This document shows positions 13,501 through 25,534 of a DNA stretch of 64,000 nt, in pieces. The notes beneath the pieces are model-generated. The model was not told the origin of the DNA and made no database searches. It was given only the letters and a program-made list of their open reading frames with translations. Where the stretch lies: the NCBI RefSeq assembly GCF_014805625.2, contig NW_023998422.1:478061-542060 (forward strand), in the 5' to 3' direction. The stretch's first letter is position 1. The number at the start of each line of letters is the position of its first letter. Position numbers and translations under genes: made by a program. Source of the DNA: Glossina fuscipes (lineage: Eukaryota; Arthropoda; Insecta; Diptera; Glossinidae).

Positions 13501-14175
13501 ACTTTGGTTGCATTAAACAAAAATGAATGATGAAACCTAAACGCAAATGACTCAAACGACATAACCTTAAAAAGAGCTTAAGCAAATGAATGCCACTATG
13601 AAAACGTTACACATTTTAATTTTTGCACCATTTGCATAATTAAGAGGAGATGCATAGTTCGACAAGGCTCAAAGCATGTCCAGTGTGAATTTCATAATAT
13701 TATTTATGCAATAGTAGAATTAATTTTTCCTCCTCCTTCGGAACATGAAAATACCAAGCCACATTTAAAGCAAAGAACAGAAATATTTTTATTACTTCTA
13801 AGATCGAAAAGTTCATGCAACTCTGTCTCATTGTCACGCAAAGGATTATAAATTAAAACAAGAAAAAAAAGGAAAAGGGAATAATTTTTTTTAATATGAT
13901 TTTAATAGCTTCTAACTGAGGTTTTTCGTTGTTTGCGATTATTATAACACAAAAATGTGTGGATTGTAGCAATGACTTGACGAAGAGTTTTGTCATACTT
14001 ACTGTAGATGACGTGATGTGTCACCATTAAGTGCAGCACATTACTACACACAATTTGAAGCATGTTCTACAGCAACATGTTACTCTCGAGGTGTAGAGTT
14101 TAATGCCAATTTTTGTTTTTGGAACTTACGTTAGTTGCCTGATAGACAAAATATATTTGTAGTCGAAGGAAACCA

Positions 14176-14791
14176 AAAAAAGAAAAATCATATTCGGCTA
14201 TCACTGAATATTTTATACGTAAAAAAAAATAAAAAATAAAAAAACGGAAAAGACCAAATTTTCGGAAGGGCGGAAGTGGAAATTTGTGTGGAATTTTTGT
14301 TGCAGCAAAGGTGTTCCCATGGGAGTACGTATATCACAGATACTATACGGTTGGGCTGACAGACGAATGGACAGATGGAGAGACAAACATGTTTTAAGCG
14401 CATTTCATATTTAACACTGGTTAAGAATGTACGCAGCTTATGGAATTTTTGAAACTTCCTTCCGACCCTGACAATGGTTTTGATAGGAAAATGAAAACGT
14501 TATATACTGTACACTGATACTAGGTAGGCATGGCCAAGTTATTCCATTTCTGTGCATATATTATAGCACATCCATAGAATACACGTTCACACATTATAGG
14601 AGTACCTGCTGCAGTTTGTGAGTAGCGAGCAAAAAGCCGATTCTCCGTCAGTTCACATATCCCCTTTGATTAAGAATTTATTCTGCTTAAAATATCCATA
14701 CTTTGTGGCGTCCTTGAAGCTTCCTTCTACACACTGCAAACGTTTTGACAAATTGAATATACCCCACATCCTTCGATGATGGTTATAACCA
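14176..14791 (-). mobile_element. Inverted-repeat element family A, decayed copy
   Basis: Reads as family A on the minus strand: an ATTCGGCTATCACTGAATAT end at about 14192, GACAGACGAATGGACAGATG inside, CTTCCTTC plus CAAACGTTTTGACAAATTGA near the far end, and terminal CGATGATGGTTATAAC. It is heavily diverged and may be two overlapping fragments. Confidence 0.55.
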
Positions 14792-14970
14792 CAGCCTAAT
14801 CAATTTAATATTCAATGTAATTGCACCTTGGCTTCGGCGTACGAAAATTTCGAAAATATATTTACTTGCCATGGGCTTATGGTAAAGAGACAGTGACTCC
14901 ATGTTCGTAGTTATTAAAATAATTCGACATTGAATTGTTCCTAATTTGAATTTAGTTAATTCAATTTTTT

Positions 14971-15612
14971 TTTGTATACACATCATCGAAGCATGAGGTG
15001 TATATTCATTTTGTGAGAACGTTTGCAACGCCCAGAATGAAGCTTCAGTGACCTTTTAAAGTGTACACATTCTTAATCAGCGTCATATTCTGAATCGCTA
15101 TAAGTATTTCCCTCTGTCCGGTTGCGGAAGGAAGCATCAGAGACCCCGCAAAGTATATATACTCTTCAGCAGCATCAAATTCTGAATCGATTTAAACATG
15201 CTTCAAAAGCATGCCCGTAATGTATATAAATTCTTGGCCAGTTTGTAATTCGGATTGCAAATAAGCATGTCCGTCCGTTCATTTACCCATTTGTCCCGCT
15301 GCCCAATTGTGCAGTATATGTGATGAATATTCCCCCGTTTGCGAAAAGGATCCAAACCTTTTCAAGAACACGCGCGCCTATGTACCAAAACCGGTGAACA
15401 CCTTTGCTTCACTTTTTTTTTTTTGCCTATCATAAAGTACAACACATAAATCATATAAATTTCCACTTTTATCCTGAAAATAGAAAATATCAACTGCGCC
15501 CATACAATATAATAGAGTATGAAGACTTAGTTTTTTTCTTTTCTTTTTTCAGCGTCACAGTAATGGGTGTAAAAGATTCGGTCACGACCGAATATAATTT
15601 TCTCACTTGTTT
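14971..15612 (+). mobile_element. Inverted-repeat element family A, shortened copy
   Basis: Starts GTATACACATCATCGAAGCA, continues with GAACGTTTGCAACGCCC and GGAAGCATCAGAGACCCC, and ends with the palindromic tail TTCGGTCACGACCGAA, then TTTTCTCACTTG. It is shorter than the approximately 850-base copies at 35.3 and 38.6 kb. Confidence 0.7.
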
Positions 15613-15837
15613 CTTTTTGTTAATAATTAAATGAGCATAAAATTTGAGAACTTTTTGTGAATACATTATTAGTTGGAAACTTAGAAAACGCACTAAGCTA
15701 CTCTAGAGTAATTTGTCGCAAAAGTAGTTTCATTTAGAAAATGAGGACAAAATTGTTCGAGGATAATTTCGCTGCTTTCGTGATAGTCCGCTATTTCAAT
15801 AGAGAGTAAAACAATGCTAAGCGAGCGGATTGAAATA

Positions 15838-16692
15838 AGTAAGAAAATTTTATTCGGTCATGACCAAATCTTTCATAGCTATCACCTTTATTCTAAAGAA
15901 GACTAAAAAGAAAGAAAAGAAGGGGAAGAAGAAACTTTTAAATTCCTAACTATTAGCTGCGTGTGGCTGATTCAGAACAAGAGTGGCGTGGGTGCGTTGT
16001 TCTTTATGATTAACAAGCAAAAAACACGAAAGGTAAAGGTGTTCGCAGTTCTCGTTCCATAGACGTATGGGCGTCGTAAGTACGTCCTTTGAAAGGTTTC
16101 GCTCATTTTTACATTATATTCCATATTTGTAGGCGATATCTTTATTTTTGCAAAAGGTAGAATGTTTACCGTAGACACCACACAGTTAGGCAGACGGACA
16201 GCTGGACACATGAACTTGATTAGCTGACCAAGAATTTATTGGTGTTTTTAAAGCCTAAGTCTGTGCGTTAAAAATAAAACATTGAAAAAAAATTAAATTT
16301 TGATACAATTTCGATTTTCCCCATTTTTTTTAAAGCCACGATGGCCTTTTGAAGGCGCGATGTAGTTTATGAGTAAGCAATTTTTTATAACTTTCGAAAA
16401 AGAGAGGTATTATCATGTACAATGTACTGTAGGCATATCCTTCGACCGATTTAGGCCTATTTTCAGTATCAACCTGATTGCAAGAATTTCCAGCCGAATT
16501 TAAAGCCGATAGCTTAATATTTGCGGCTAAAAGAACGTTTGCAGCAGCTCTTTCACAGACGGACAGAGGTATCCGCTGAAACCGATTCAGAATTTGATGT
16601 CGATCAAGAGCATAGACACGTTGTAGGGTTTTTAAAGCTCTTTTCCGAGCATTGCAGGCGTTTTGACGAATGAATGCACGCCTGGATAATGG
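15838..16692 (-). mobile_element. Inverted-repeat element family A, inverted copy
   Basis: Starts with the reverse of the family tail (ATTCGGTCATGACCAAATCT) and ends at about 16692 with GCAGGCGTTTTGACGAATGA and GATAATGGGC. Internal GGCAGACGGACAGCTGGACA repeats the family's direct-repeat section. No coding capacity. Confidence 0.65.
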
Positions 16693-17567
16693 GCTAAAAA
16701 TGAAACGATCGTGAATTCGTCAACAATATCTGCGAAATCACAAAAGACCGTTGTGCCAAAATCAGCCCAATAGGCTCGCTCTATAGCTAGAAGCGTACAA
16801 TCTTTGCCTTTAAAGCAAAAGAAGAAGATGAGTGACACACGCAAAAAAGTTTGCAAGCATTGCTGGATGAATAGAAGTTTGGGTCATATGCGTTCTGCTT
16901 TCCTGCCCGTACATTTCGTTCATCTTATCGTAAGCGCGTGGCCGACGGCTCCAGCCGAAACGATTTGAAGTAAACAAGACGATTTTCACGAGAAAGACTG
17001 AGTCAACGTCATTTGCCTCTTTATTCAGCAGTTTGCAAATATACGCCTGTGTCAAGTTAAATAGGAGCTGAACTTGTCTCCTGAAGAGCAAAAGATTGTT
17101 CTCTAACAGTTTTGCATTTCGAGATGTTGAGTACATCACAATAAGCAAAGCAACTTTAAGCAAGAAAAGTTATTGATATTGATTTTTGTATTAATGCTGC
17201 TGCGTCCTGTGCACGCACTTGCCCGCTAACTTGCATATAGCGTTCTTACATGTTTGATATGTTTTCGTTTTTGACCTCACAATAGAATTTTGACAAACAA
17301 ACGAATATAGCTCTACAACAGCCTTTTAGCGTTTCGAGAGATTCATAAATTTCGGAACTTTTTTGTATCAGAATGCACGACAGAACTGAAGTCTTAGAAA
17401 TTGATGCGTTAGGTTTACCAAGAACTTATACAAATCTTATACATATGAAAGACAATTGACAATCTCTCTCATATACATAATATTTAATCGAATGTGTGCG
17501 AAACTTGTTTTATCATCTTATTTGCATAAGCTATCTATTTAAAGGATTTTCATGAAACATTTTTTAG

Positions 17568-17729
17568 TGGTTGCTCAGTACTATGAAGCCGATGTCAATA
17601 AGGAACACGTTATACGTGGCAATTCGGCTGTAATTAAATGCTTGATACCTTCGTTTGTGGCTGATTTTGTTGAGGTTGTCTCCTGGCATACGGACAATGA
17701 AGAGAATTTCTATCCAGGAAGTGAATATG
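17568..17729 (+). CDS. Dscam1: Dscam1 alternative exon 4.1 (Ig2 first half)
   Basis: First of 12 mutually exclusive exon-4 alternatives; 162 nt. The acceptor is ATTTTTTAG|TGGTTG. The first codon is completed by the G of exon 3 (Val). Encodes VVAQYYEADVNKEHVIRG, the Ig B-strand cysteine in AVIKCLIPSF, VADFVEVVSW with the core tryptophan, and ends in SEY plus G of the shared Asp codon. It matches the canonical fly exon 4 very closely. The donor is G|GTGCGA, weak. The chosen variant shapes the homophilic binding face of Ig2. Confidence 0.97.
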
Positions 17730-17981
17730 GTGCGATTTTCCCTCTAATTCACATTTCTTTTCTTTGTTGAAAACGTAACGAATACTAAAACCATCCTAAA
17801 CTCTTTGCGTGGATTCACTACCCTAAATGGTTTTGTTTGTGCGTGTGTGAATGTGTTTATCCTCTTCATCTTTAATTCTTAATTTTTTTTCTTTTTTTTT
17901 TTCTTTGTACTCTCAATTGGTTGTTTTTTCATTTTTGTTTTGTATGATTTTCTTTGTCTATATCGTCTGTGACTTTTCCAG

Positions 17982-18143
17982 TTGTCTCACAGCAATATGA
18001 AGAAGATATTCACAAGGCATTTGTTATACGTGGCAATTCGGCCATATTGAAATGTGATATACCTTCGTTTGTAGCCGACTTCGTTAGCATTGTATCCTGG
18101 CATACCGATCAGGATGAAAATTTTTTTCCCGGCACTGAATACG
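17982..18143 (+). CDS. Dscam1: Dscam1 alternative exon 4.2
   Basis: 162 nt, acceptor TTTTCCAG|TTGTCT, donor G|GTGCGT. Encodes VVSQQYEEDIHKAFVIRG, then the cysteine in AILKCDIPSFVADF, tryptophan in SIVSWHTDQDENFFPG, ending TEY. The intron from 4.1 is 252 nt. It pairs most closely with 4.1 and 4.3, which share the SWHTD segment, so these three form one subgroup. Confidence 0.97.
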
Positions 18144-18691
18144 GTGCGTTTATAGTAATCTTTTATCGTCAACTAAAAAAAAAGAAGAAAAACGCAATAA
18201 CCCTTAAACGTATACACTTTAACACAAATAATAAGGGCCTTCAACCAATCGCGTTAACCGATTTATAATATTTTGCAAAAGTATAATTTTTCTTTAAAAC
18301 TTTGCTGTTATTATCAGCTATAACTATACCTTGGAAATACCTTTTCTATATCAGAACAAATTTAATTGTCCTTTAGGACTTAAGCACTCATTCATTTAAA
18401 AAAGTTTTGCTTCAGAGCAAGACAAAAAAAAAAAAAATAATAAAAAAAGAAGAAGCAAATTAATTAAATTCTTAAGAATTTAAAATTTACATAGCAAATT
18501 AGTATAAAATATGAGTTCATTTTGAAAGTGGGGCAAATCCACTCTTATATTATTACGACGTATTTCAAAGGCTTGCGTTTCAATAAATTTTATAAAAAAC
18601 ACCCTAATGAACATATATTTTGTATTTTGTGATGTTATCCTTTGCAAGTTTATTATCCAGTAATCTTCATGTATTAGTTGTCCAAAAAAAA

Positions 18692-19552
18692 AAACAAGAA
18701 AATTAAATTCGGTTATGACCGAATCTTTTGTACCCATCATCGTTCTGCTGAAAAAGACAAAGAAAGTAAAAGAACTGAATTTTCATGCTCTCTAATGCGG
18801 AGTGGGAGCGCCTCATTTTTTTTATTTCCATAATAAAAGTTTTTGGCGCAAATACGTGTGGGCGTTGTAGGCGTGTCCTTGGAAAAGTTTAATTCTCTTC
18901 CAAATTCTTTTGTAAATTTATGGCGGTAGCATCATTTTCGCTAACGGGATAATGTTTACCATAGATACGCAGACACACAGACGGACATGTGTAGCTTCAA
19001 TCCGAATTTGGAACTGGACAAGAATTTATACAGTTTAAGGAGTTTTTGAAGTTTGTCCATGCGTTGTATAAACGTATTAAAAAAAAAATTAAATTGTGAT
19101 ACAGCGCAATATCGGTTAGGCGCGTTAAATTTTTTCTATTTTTATAGGGTTACTAGAACATCGCCCATTTAAAATTTTTGTAGACTGTTTTTGTAGATTG
19201 TTATAGTTTTTGAGTAATGGACAAGAAACCAATTTTTTATTACGATAGGCGCGTCCTTCCACTGACTTGACCTATTTTCAATACCAGCTCGCATGAAAGA
19301 AGTTCCAATATCTTTGTCAAATTTGAAGTCGACAGCCCCGTTTTTGCGGGCGGGATAATGCTTACAACAGATATTGCACAGATGGACAGATACGTAGAAG
19401 GACAGCCGGACATGTTTAAATTTAGAATTTGATGCTGATCAAGAATATAAATAGTTTATGGGGTCTCTGATCCTCCTTCCTTCCTTTTGGGCGTTGCAAA
19501 CGTTTTGACAAAATGAATCTACTCTGTATCCTGTTGATGATGGGTATAACAA
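18692..19552 (-). mobile_element. Inverted-repeat element family A, inverted copy in the 4.2-4.3 intron
   Basis: About 860 bases. The ends are ATTCGGTTATGACCGAATCT plus TACCCATCATCG on the left and CTGTTGATGATGGGTATAAC on the right, so TACCCATCA(T/C)CG is a terminal inverted repeat. It accounts for much of the unusual 2.3 kb spacing between exons 4.2 and 4.3. Confidence 0.75.
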
Positions 19553-20464
19553 AGTTTTTATTATAACATAAATAGACTAGTTTCGCTTTGAAAATGAATG
19601 GAATTATCCTAATTGTTACTTAAAGGGATACTATTTCGGATGTATCAGCCCATTTTTGATAATAAAAAAAAACACTATTCAATTTTTTATACATACATAC
19701 TTATTCATATGATAATCATGTTGTAGTAATCGTGGCAGATATACGAAGAAATCGTTTTTCCGGATTGCAACAAAAATCTCGATCGTTCGATAAGAACGAC
19801 GACTTTGGCAATAAAAATTTTGTAATCAATGATATTTATTTGATTGGCAATGGACTGATAAGCCTGTAGATTACATATACATTGAATAAATGAAATGAAA
19901 TGTAAGAATACATTACAGTATGCAAATAGTATGCACGACAAGCGCGAGTGAATGAAGGCCCGCAGTACGAGCAATTTATAAATTTACACATTAACACAGC
20001 TTTACCTAACACCGCAGTAGTTGAAGAGAAATAAAAAAAAAAAAATAAAAAAAACACAGAATTCTTTTTGGATTTCTAAAATTTGTAAAAACACAAACTC
20101 AAAAATTGTACTCCACCACATTACACTTTACAAATAATATTTACACAACTACACATTACCCTTACCACAAATTATATTTAATCAAATCAAAATATCAGAT
20201 ATTACAGAATAATCTTAAAAAAGCTCCTGTCAGTGGTCTTGGCTTCCGTGCGTCCCCATTTTTTTTAAGTTGAATACCATTCTATTTCCATACTCAAAAG
20301 GTGGTTTAATATTTCTACCAATTACATAATTGTTAAGTTTTCAACGTTGGCTTTTCAGTTCATAAATAATATTGTTTTGAAAATGTTTTGAAATGTTATT
20401 TTTATCTCTTGATTTTCTTACGTGTTCTTACGTTGTTGTGTCTTTTTTTTTTTTGTTTCGTTAG

Positions 20465-20626
20465 TTGTTGCTCAATACTATGATACCGATGTAAATAAAG
20501 CTTATGTTATACGTGCTAATGCAGCTATTTTAAAATGTGAAATACCATCGTTTATGGCCGATTTTGTTAGTATCATATCTTGGCATACCGATCAAAATGA
20601 AGATTTCTTGCCAAACACAGAATATG
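20465..20626 (+). CDS. Dscam1: Dscam1 alternative exon 4.3
   Basis: 162 nt, acceptor TTTCGTTAG|TTGTTG, donor G|GTTTGT (non-consensus at +3). Encodes VVAQYYDTDVNKAYVIRA, the cysteine in AILKCEIPSF, then MADFVSIISW and HTDQNEDFLPNTEY. Two small departures from its relatives are RAN instead of RGN, and Met instead of Val before ADF. The upstream intron is 2321 nt and contains a family A element. Confidence 0.96.
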
Positions 20627-23600
20627 GTTTGTCTTTCGTCATTACATTCCCAGACCAATAACGCATAAACATTATCCCTTATCCTTCTTCGTGAAAACAT
20701 AATCCTAAGAGAGCGTATTTTTATGTTAAAAATTTTTTATTATTATTGTTATTATCATTATTATAATGTTTTTTTTTTTTTTTTTTTGCACTATTAAAAT
20801 AAATTCTTAGACTAAAATGAAAAAAAAATTAAGGCAAATTATATATTAAGCCTAATAGTTAGATAGGTGGTGGTGAGGATTAGCGGAGAAGCAATGAGAG
20901 ATGATAGCGTCGTAGATTTGTTTTCATAATTTTCTCTAAAACTTTCCCTCTCACGTATCTTTCAAGATACAATTTTCCCATGATATCTAACATAATTAAA
21001 GGTGCAGAAGCGGCACTCGGATGTTCGCCACTCGATCAGCTTCCACGTTTCTCAATAAACCATAATGGCTAGGTAAGCCTTTTTGCCTAGCTAGCAAAGG
21101 TTTTTCATCGGAGCCCCGCATGTTGCAGAAGATGTCCTGAAGCATCTGCCACGTTATAGGCAGGTGGCAGAAAGTTAAATTCAGAACTGCCCATATATAG
21201 AAGGACCCAATCACCACTATTTGAATTTTTTTCTTTAAGTAGATTTCTGAAGTAGTTTGAAGTGTTCGCTTCTTCGTACAGGGAGAGCGAAATGCCAAAA
21301 GAGTAGCTTTCCCACGGAGGTTTAAGCCCAAATTTGGGCAAACTTGTTGGGTAATTTTCAATTCCTTTGCGACATATAAACAATAGTCTATTGAGAATGA
21401 TGATCTTTTGATTTTGTTGGTAATAATAGCCTTTTTCAAGGAATAGATTCGTTTGAGTTAAGAAACGTTCAGATGATATTAATTCATAAAGTCAAGTCTC
21501 TAAATCTTGAAGTCTAACTCCAATTATGATATTGTTGATGATCCTCATACCAAAATGACTTGATAATAGATCGATGGATGTTTTTATTGGATTTTCAGCT
21601 GTTGCTACAAATTTACAAAAGTATATTTAATTTTACTTAAAAAAGCATTTCGCTAAGATAAGCAATAGTGTTAATGTGTGCATAGCTTTTTCAAACAATG
21701 TATTGTAGGAAGCCCACTCTTGTTAAAATGAAATTCTTTAACTAAAGACAATAAACACTCCAACTGACTGCGAGACTGTTGAGTGCCTGCACATTTGTTA
21801 TTAATAAATTATTAATGTGCTTCGGCCGGTTTCCTGCATCACATTGACGCTTTCAACAAATGTGTTGTCATGTTCCGCTAAAAAGTAGAATCTATTGGCA
21901 TTTTGTTTTGACGACTCCAAGGCGATAATGCAAATGTCGCATTATCAGTACACTATGTGTTGATTTATGAACAACACACTCGTCCAAAAAAGTATTGGGA
22001 ACTGCTGAATAAAATAAAATGTCAATTTTCATTTTTTTTACTTTGTTTTTGTTTTTTAAATCTTGAAATATTTAATATGTAATATTTTAGCTATTCCTTT
22101 TCATATTATGCCGGAATATCAGTTATTTGCCATAAATGGTTATGCTAGCATGCTCAAACATGAGTAATGTTTAATGCAACACTTAGGAGGTTGCGTAAAG
22201 CTAATTGAGTTAGATTTTATCGTCGCTTGAGTCATTACTAAGCTAAAATAATGTCAAGTTAAAAGGTTAAAATTCTACCATAGATTTCGCCCTTGTTAAC
22301 AGAAAAAAGTTGCAATTTTGAAAAATTGATTTAAAATGAATGATATTTCTTAAGGTATTATTTTATCCTAAAATAGAGAAATTTTTTTCGATGTTGAAAA
22401 GTTGACATTAAAAATCTTTCATCGTCCGATATTATGGCTTACATTTACGACCACGTTACATGTAAATTGTCCGAAAAAGTATTTCGCTTCGAACTATTTT
22501 CTATAACGTTTGTCCTTGAGCCAAAACATATTGGTGTACTGATCGTCATGAAAATATGTCAAAAATTTTGTGGCCTGTAGACTGAACACAAAAATTCACA
22601 GACAAATGCACAGGCGAAATTAGACGGTTCATCTTAGGTCCTTGACAGTGCTGCGTACACCCTTGTAAACTTAACATGCCCTATACCACTAGTACTAGTA
22701 CTAGTAAGATATAATAATAGCCGTATACTGAGCAAAATCGTAAGTTGTAAGGCAATTTTTGATTGTCTCTGCTATTGTTCTATGTTATTGCGACTATTCC
22801 TTGGGGCTCACAAAATTCATACAAAATCAAGAAAAACACATGCTTATATAAATATAGTTGGATTTGAAAGTCTATTCCGTTCATATTAAACAAAAATGAA
22901 ATTGAACAAAATGCCTGTTACTGATGCTGACAACAATCCACAATTGCCTAGCGCTAGAATCTCACGCTTTTATATAAAGAGCTTTGTTCACAAATCAACA
23001 GCGTTATGTCAAAGATCTATTGCTTAGATCCGCACCTTAAAAGGTTATAAATGTTTAAATGCTTAAAAATGTTTCACAAGAACCAAAGACTGATTAGAAG
23101 ATTGAGCAAGAAAGTGGTTGACTTAGCGCAATCCAAACCACTCTGCTTCAATGTTGTACCCTCCTGCCGGATATTGGGATATGTAAAACTGTGTTTGTTT
23201 CATTTGAGTTTGTGTTATAAAACCTTCCGCACTTTTGAGTTATTTGGAACCTCTTGACCTCCTTTTATAAACATTTCCAGATCCCTGTAGGAAGAAGTCA
23301 CCCAAACGCTTTTTTTAAAAATAATTCTGTTTCGCCAACTCAGTTGTTGAACATTGAAGATTCACTTAAGTTGAATGCAATTGGCTTTTTTTTGTTTTTT
23401 TTTCTTTTCCATGATATACATAGTTGACTTTTTTCTTGTAAGAGTTTTAGTTGCAAGTTATTCCATTTAATGATTTTCCTCAATGAACAAGTTAATTAAT
23501 TATAAAAGTTATTCTTTGGAAATTTTTCTCACTCCCATGCAGAATTCTCATTAACGTGTATGTTCACGAATTACATAATAGTTGCGTGTTGGTCCCTTAA

Positions 23601-23887
23601 TGATCAAATGTTAAACATCATAATATTTGCAAATAATTGAAAATATCTGAAAAACATGCGAAAGGAAGAAAGATAGTCAGGCGACTAGTGTTACATAATT
23701 TAAAAAAAAAAAAAAACAAAAGATATTTAGAACCTTTAGTGCCTTTTAATGCCTGAGTGAGATTTTCCCAAGGAAATGAATTGAAACATTCTACCGTTGG
23801 GAAGTTGAAAGTTTTTCTTTTTTAATTGCTTAAGCAATTAATTAATCTTCCATAATGAAATACTTGAACTATTTGAGTTTACAACAG
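20627..23887 (+). other. Dscam1: Large 4.3-4.4 intron without exons
   Basis: 3.26 kb without any exon-4-like segment (no Cys-x-IPSFVADF wording on the + strand). A 147-codon open frame on the minus strand (20996-21439) is unlike anything I know. At 22480-22690 there is a fragment of fly repeat family B. Confidence 0.7.
22480..22690. repeat. Dispersed fly repeat fragment, family B
   Basis: GTCCTTGAGCCAAAACATAT, TCGTCATGAAAATATGTC and CAGACAAATGCACAGGCGAA follow the same order as the copy at 49820-49990. A decayed repeat remnant. Confidence 0.5.
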
Positions 23888-24052
23888 TGGTGCAGCAGTT
23901 TTACGAGTCAGAAGTTAATAACGAGTACGTGATAAGGGGAAACGCAGCGGTTCTGAAATGTTCGATACCCTCATTTGTAGCCGATTTCGTGCAGGTGGTA
24001 TCTTGGCAAGACGAAAGCGGTGAATTGTATGCTACTTTGGATGAACCGAACG
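23888..24052 (+). CDS. Dscam1: Dscam1 alternative exon 4.4 (donor uncertain)
   Basis: The acceptor is TTTACAACAG|TGGTGC, with a poor pyrimidine tract. Encodes VVQQFYESEVNNEYVIRG, the cysteine in AVLKCSIPSFVADF, VQVVSWQDESGELYATLDEP. The 3' end is odd. No GT gives a convincing phase-1 junction like those of the other 11 variants. The end given here assumes a GC donor (AACG|GCAGGT), which aligns with the normal family end. The better-looking CAG|GTGTAC four bases later would shift the frame into exon 5 and stop. A weak phase-1 GT at 24059 would change the junction Asp to Tyr. Confidence 0.8.
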
Positions 24053-24195
24053 GCAGGTGTACTGGAAATATTTTATTAAGATTTTTTTTTTTTTTTTTTT
24101 TTGGTCACCTATAGAGTTCATGTTTTCCAAATCACTCCCGATCCGTTTATTAAACTTAATTTTTTTTTTTTTTTTTTACGTTTTATCAATTTTAG

Positions 24196-24357
24196 CGGTG
24201 AATCAATTCTATGAAGCCGAAGTGGTCTCTGAATATGTAATCAAAGGCAATACAGCAGTCTTGAAATGTACCATACCCTCTTTTGTAGCCGATTTTGTTA
24301 AGGTTGAGGCTTGGTTAGCTAGTGATTCGACAGAGTATTTACCCTCAACAAGTTTTG
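24196..24357 (+). CDS. Dscam1: Dscam1 alternative exon 4.5
   Basis: 162 nt, acceptor CAATTTTAG|CGGTGA, donor TTTG|GTTAGA. The junction codon is G+CG, so the first residue is Ala where the other variants have Val. Continues VNQFYEAEVVSEYVIKG, cysteine in AVLKCTIPSFVADF, tryptophan in KVEAWLASDSTEYLPSTSF. Starts the QFY subgroup together with 4.4, 4.7 and 4.8. Confidence 0.96.
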
Positions 24358-24499
24358 GTTAGAAAATGATATATAAATTCTATAGCAAACGAAATCATAC
24401 TATAAGGTCTAACTAAAATTCCTTCACATTCCTCGTTTTAATTTAATTTTTAAAGAAAGAAAAAATTTTATTATTTATGTGTAAATATTTACTTTATAG

Positions 24500-24661
24500 T
24501 CGTTAATCAACATTATGGGGCCGATATTTTAATGGAATATGTTATAAAGGGTAATGCGGCGGTTTTGAAATGTTCTATACCGTCTTTCGTAGCCGATTTT
24601 GTGCGTGTTGAGTCTTGGATAGATGAAGAGGGTACCGAGCTAAGACACTCAAATAATTATG
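24500..24661 (+). CDS. Dscam1: Dscam1 alternative exon 4.6
   Basis: 162 nt, acceptor ACTTTATAG|TCGTTA, donor TATG|GTGCGA. Read directly from the sequence: VVNQHYGADILMEYVIKG, the cysteine in AVLKCSIPSFVADF, VRVESW, then IDEEGTELRHSNNY and the G of the shared Asp codon. All family residues (Cys, SFVADF, Trp) are present. The intron from 4.5 is 142 nt. Confidence 0.96.
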
Positions 24662-24892
24662 GTGCGATATTCGTTTGGACGACGATCAAATAAAATTACA
24701 ATAGTTACTTGAATTAAGCAATCCCTCCCATCTTGATCCTAAGAAGCATATTTCGCTCTTCTTCTTATTTGCTGTATTCCAAATAAAATTTGTTTTTTAT
24801 TTTGAATATAATTTTAAATTTTATTTTACGCTAAGTTGAGAAATTGCATAACCAAAAAGCACTTAGTCCACGTCGCTCCTTCTTTGTTTTAG

Positions 24893-25054
24893 TGGTGAAT
24901 CAATTCTACGAGGCTGAAATTATGACTGAATACGTTATCAAGGGCAATGCAGCGGTTTTAAAATGTTCTATACCTTCGTTTGTGGCCGATTTCGTACGCG
25001 TAGAATCCTGGATTGATGAAGACGGTCAGGTTTTAACGATCTCCGACAAATACG
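24893..25054 (+). CDS. Dscam1: Dscam1 alternative exon 4.7
   Basis: 162 nt, acceptor TTGTTTTAG|TGGTGA, donor TACG|GTTGGC, a very weak 5' splice site. Encodes VVNQFYEAEIMTEYVIKG, cysteine in AVLKCSIPSFVADF, VRVESWIDEDGQVLTISDKY. Nearly the same protein as 4.6 up to the tryptophan, which suggests a relatively recent duplicate pair. Confidence 0.96.
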
Positions 25055-25229
25055 GTTGGCTTTGTTATTAGTTTTGCATTGTGTATATAAATAAAACAAA
25101 AAAAAAAGATTTTTTTTTTTTTTCAAAATCCATAACAATCCCTTTTTTCATTTTTCTTTGTAATTCTCTTTTTGGTTTTTATTTGCTGCATTTTCATTTT
25201 CTTAACAATCTCGTATGCGCGACATGTAG

Positions 25230-25400
25230 TGGTGTCCCAGTTTTACATAACTGAAGCAGAAAACGAATATGTTATCAAGGGTAACGCAGCCGTGTTGAAA
25301 TGTAAAATTCCTTCGTTTGTCGCAGATTTTGTTTACATAGAGGCTTGGGTTGATGAAGAGGGTGTAGAATTGTGGCGTAATAACACACAGCGCTCCGATG
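25230..25400 (+). CDS. Dscam1: Dscam1 alternative exon 4.8
   Basis: 171 nt, three codons longer than 4.1-4.7. Acceptor GACATGTAG|TGGTGT, donor GATG|GTATTC. Encodes VVSQFYITEAENEYVIKG, cysteine in AVLKCKIPSFVADF, VYIEAWVDEEGVELWRNN, then TQRSD. The extra residues fall in the loop after the core tryptophan. Confidence 0.96.
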
Positions 25401-25534
25401 GTATTCTTCTTTCGAAAATCAATTTTAAAGCAATCATTATAATCCCGAAACCTTTTCAAATCCCTATAAATTCGTTTTATGAAAAATTTCTTCTTTTCTT
25501 TTTTTTTTTTTTTTTTTTTTTAATTACATTTTAG

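Larger units (their letters stand above)
10595..17567 (+). other. Dscam1: Intron 3, between exon 3 and the exon-4 cluster
   Basis: About 7 kb with no recognisable exon. It holds microsatellites, poly-T runs and, at about 14.2-16.7 kb, three successive copies of inverted-repeat family A in alternating orientation. In Drosophila a long-range stem in this intron influences exon-4 inclusion; I could not pinpoint its equivalent by eye. Confidence 0.8.

Noticed and set aside
20996..21439. 147-codon open frame on the minus strand
   Set aside because: No recognisable domain, no splice or promoter context that I can see, and a second overlapping frame of similar length. Kept only as a remark for the 4.3-4.4 intron.
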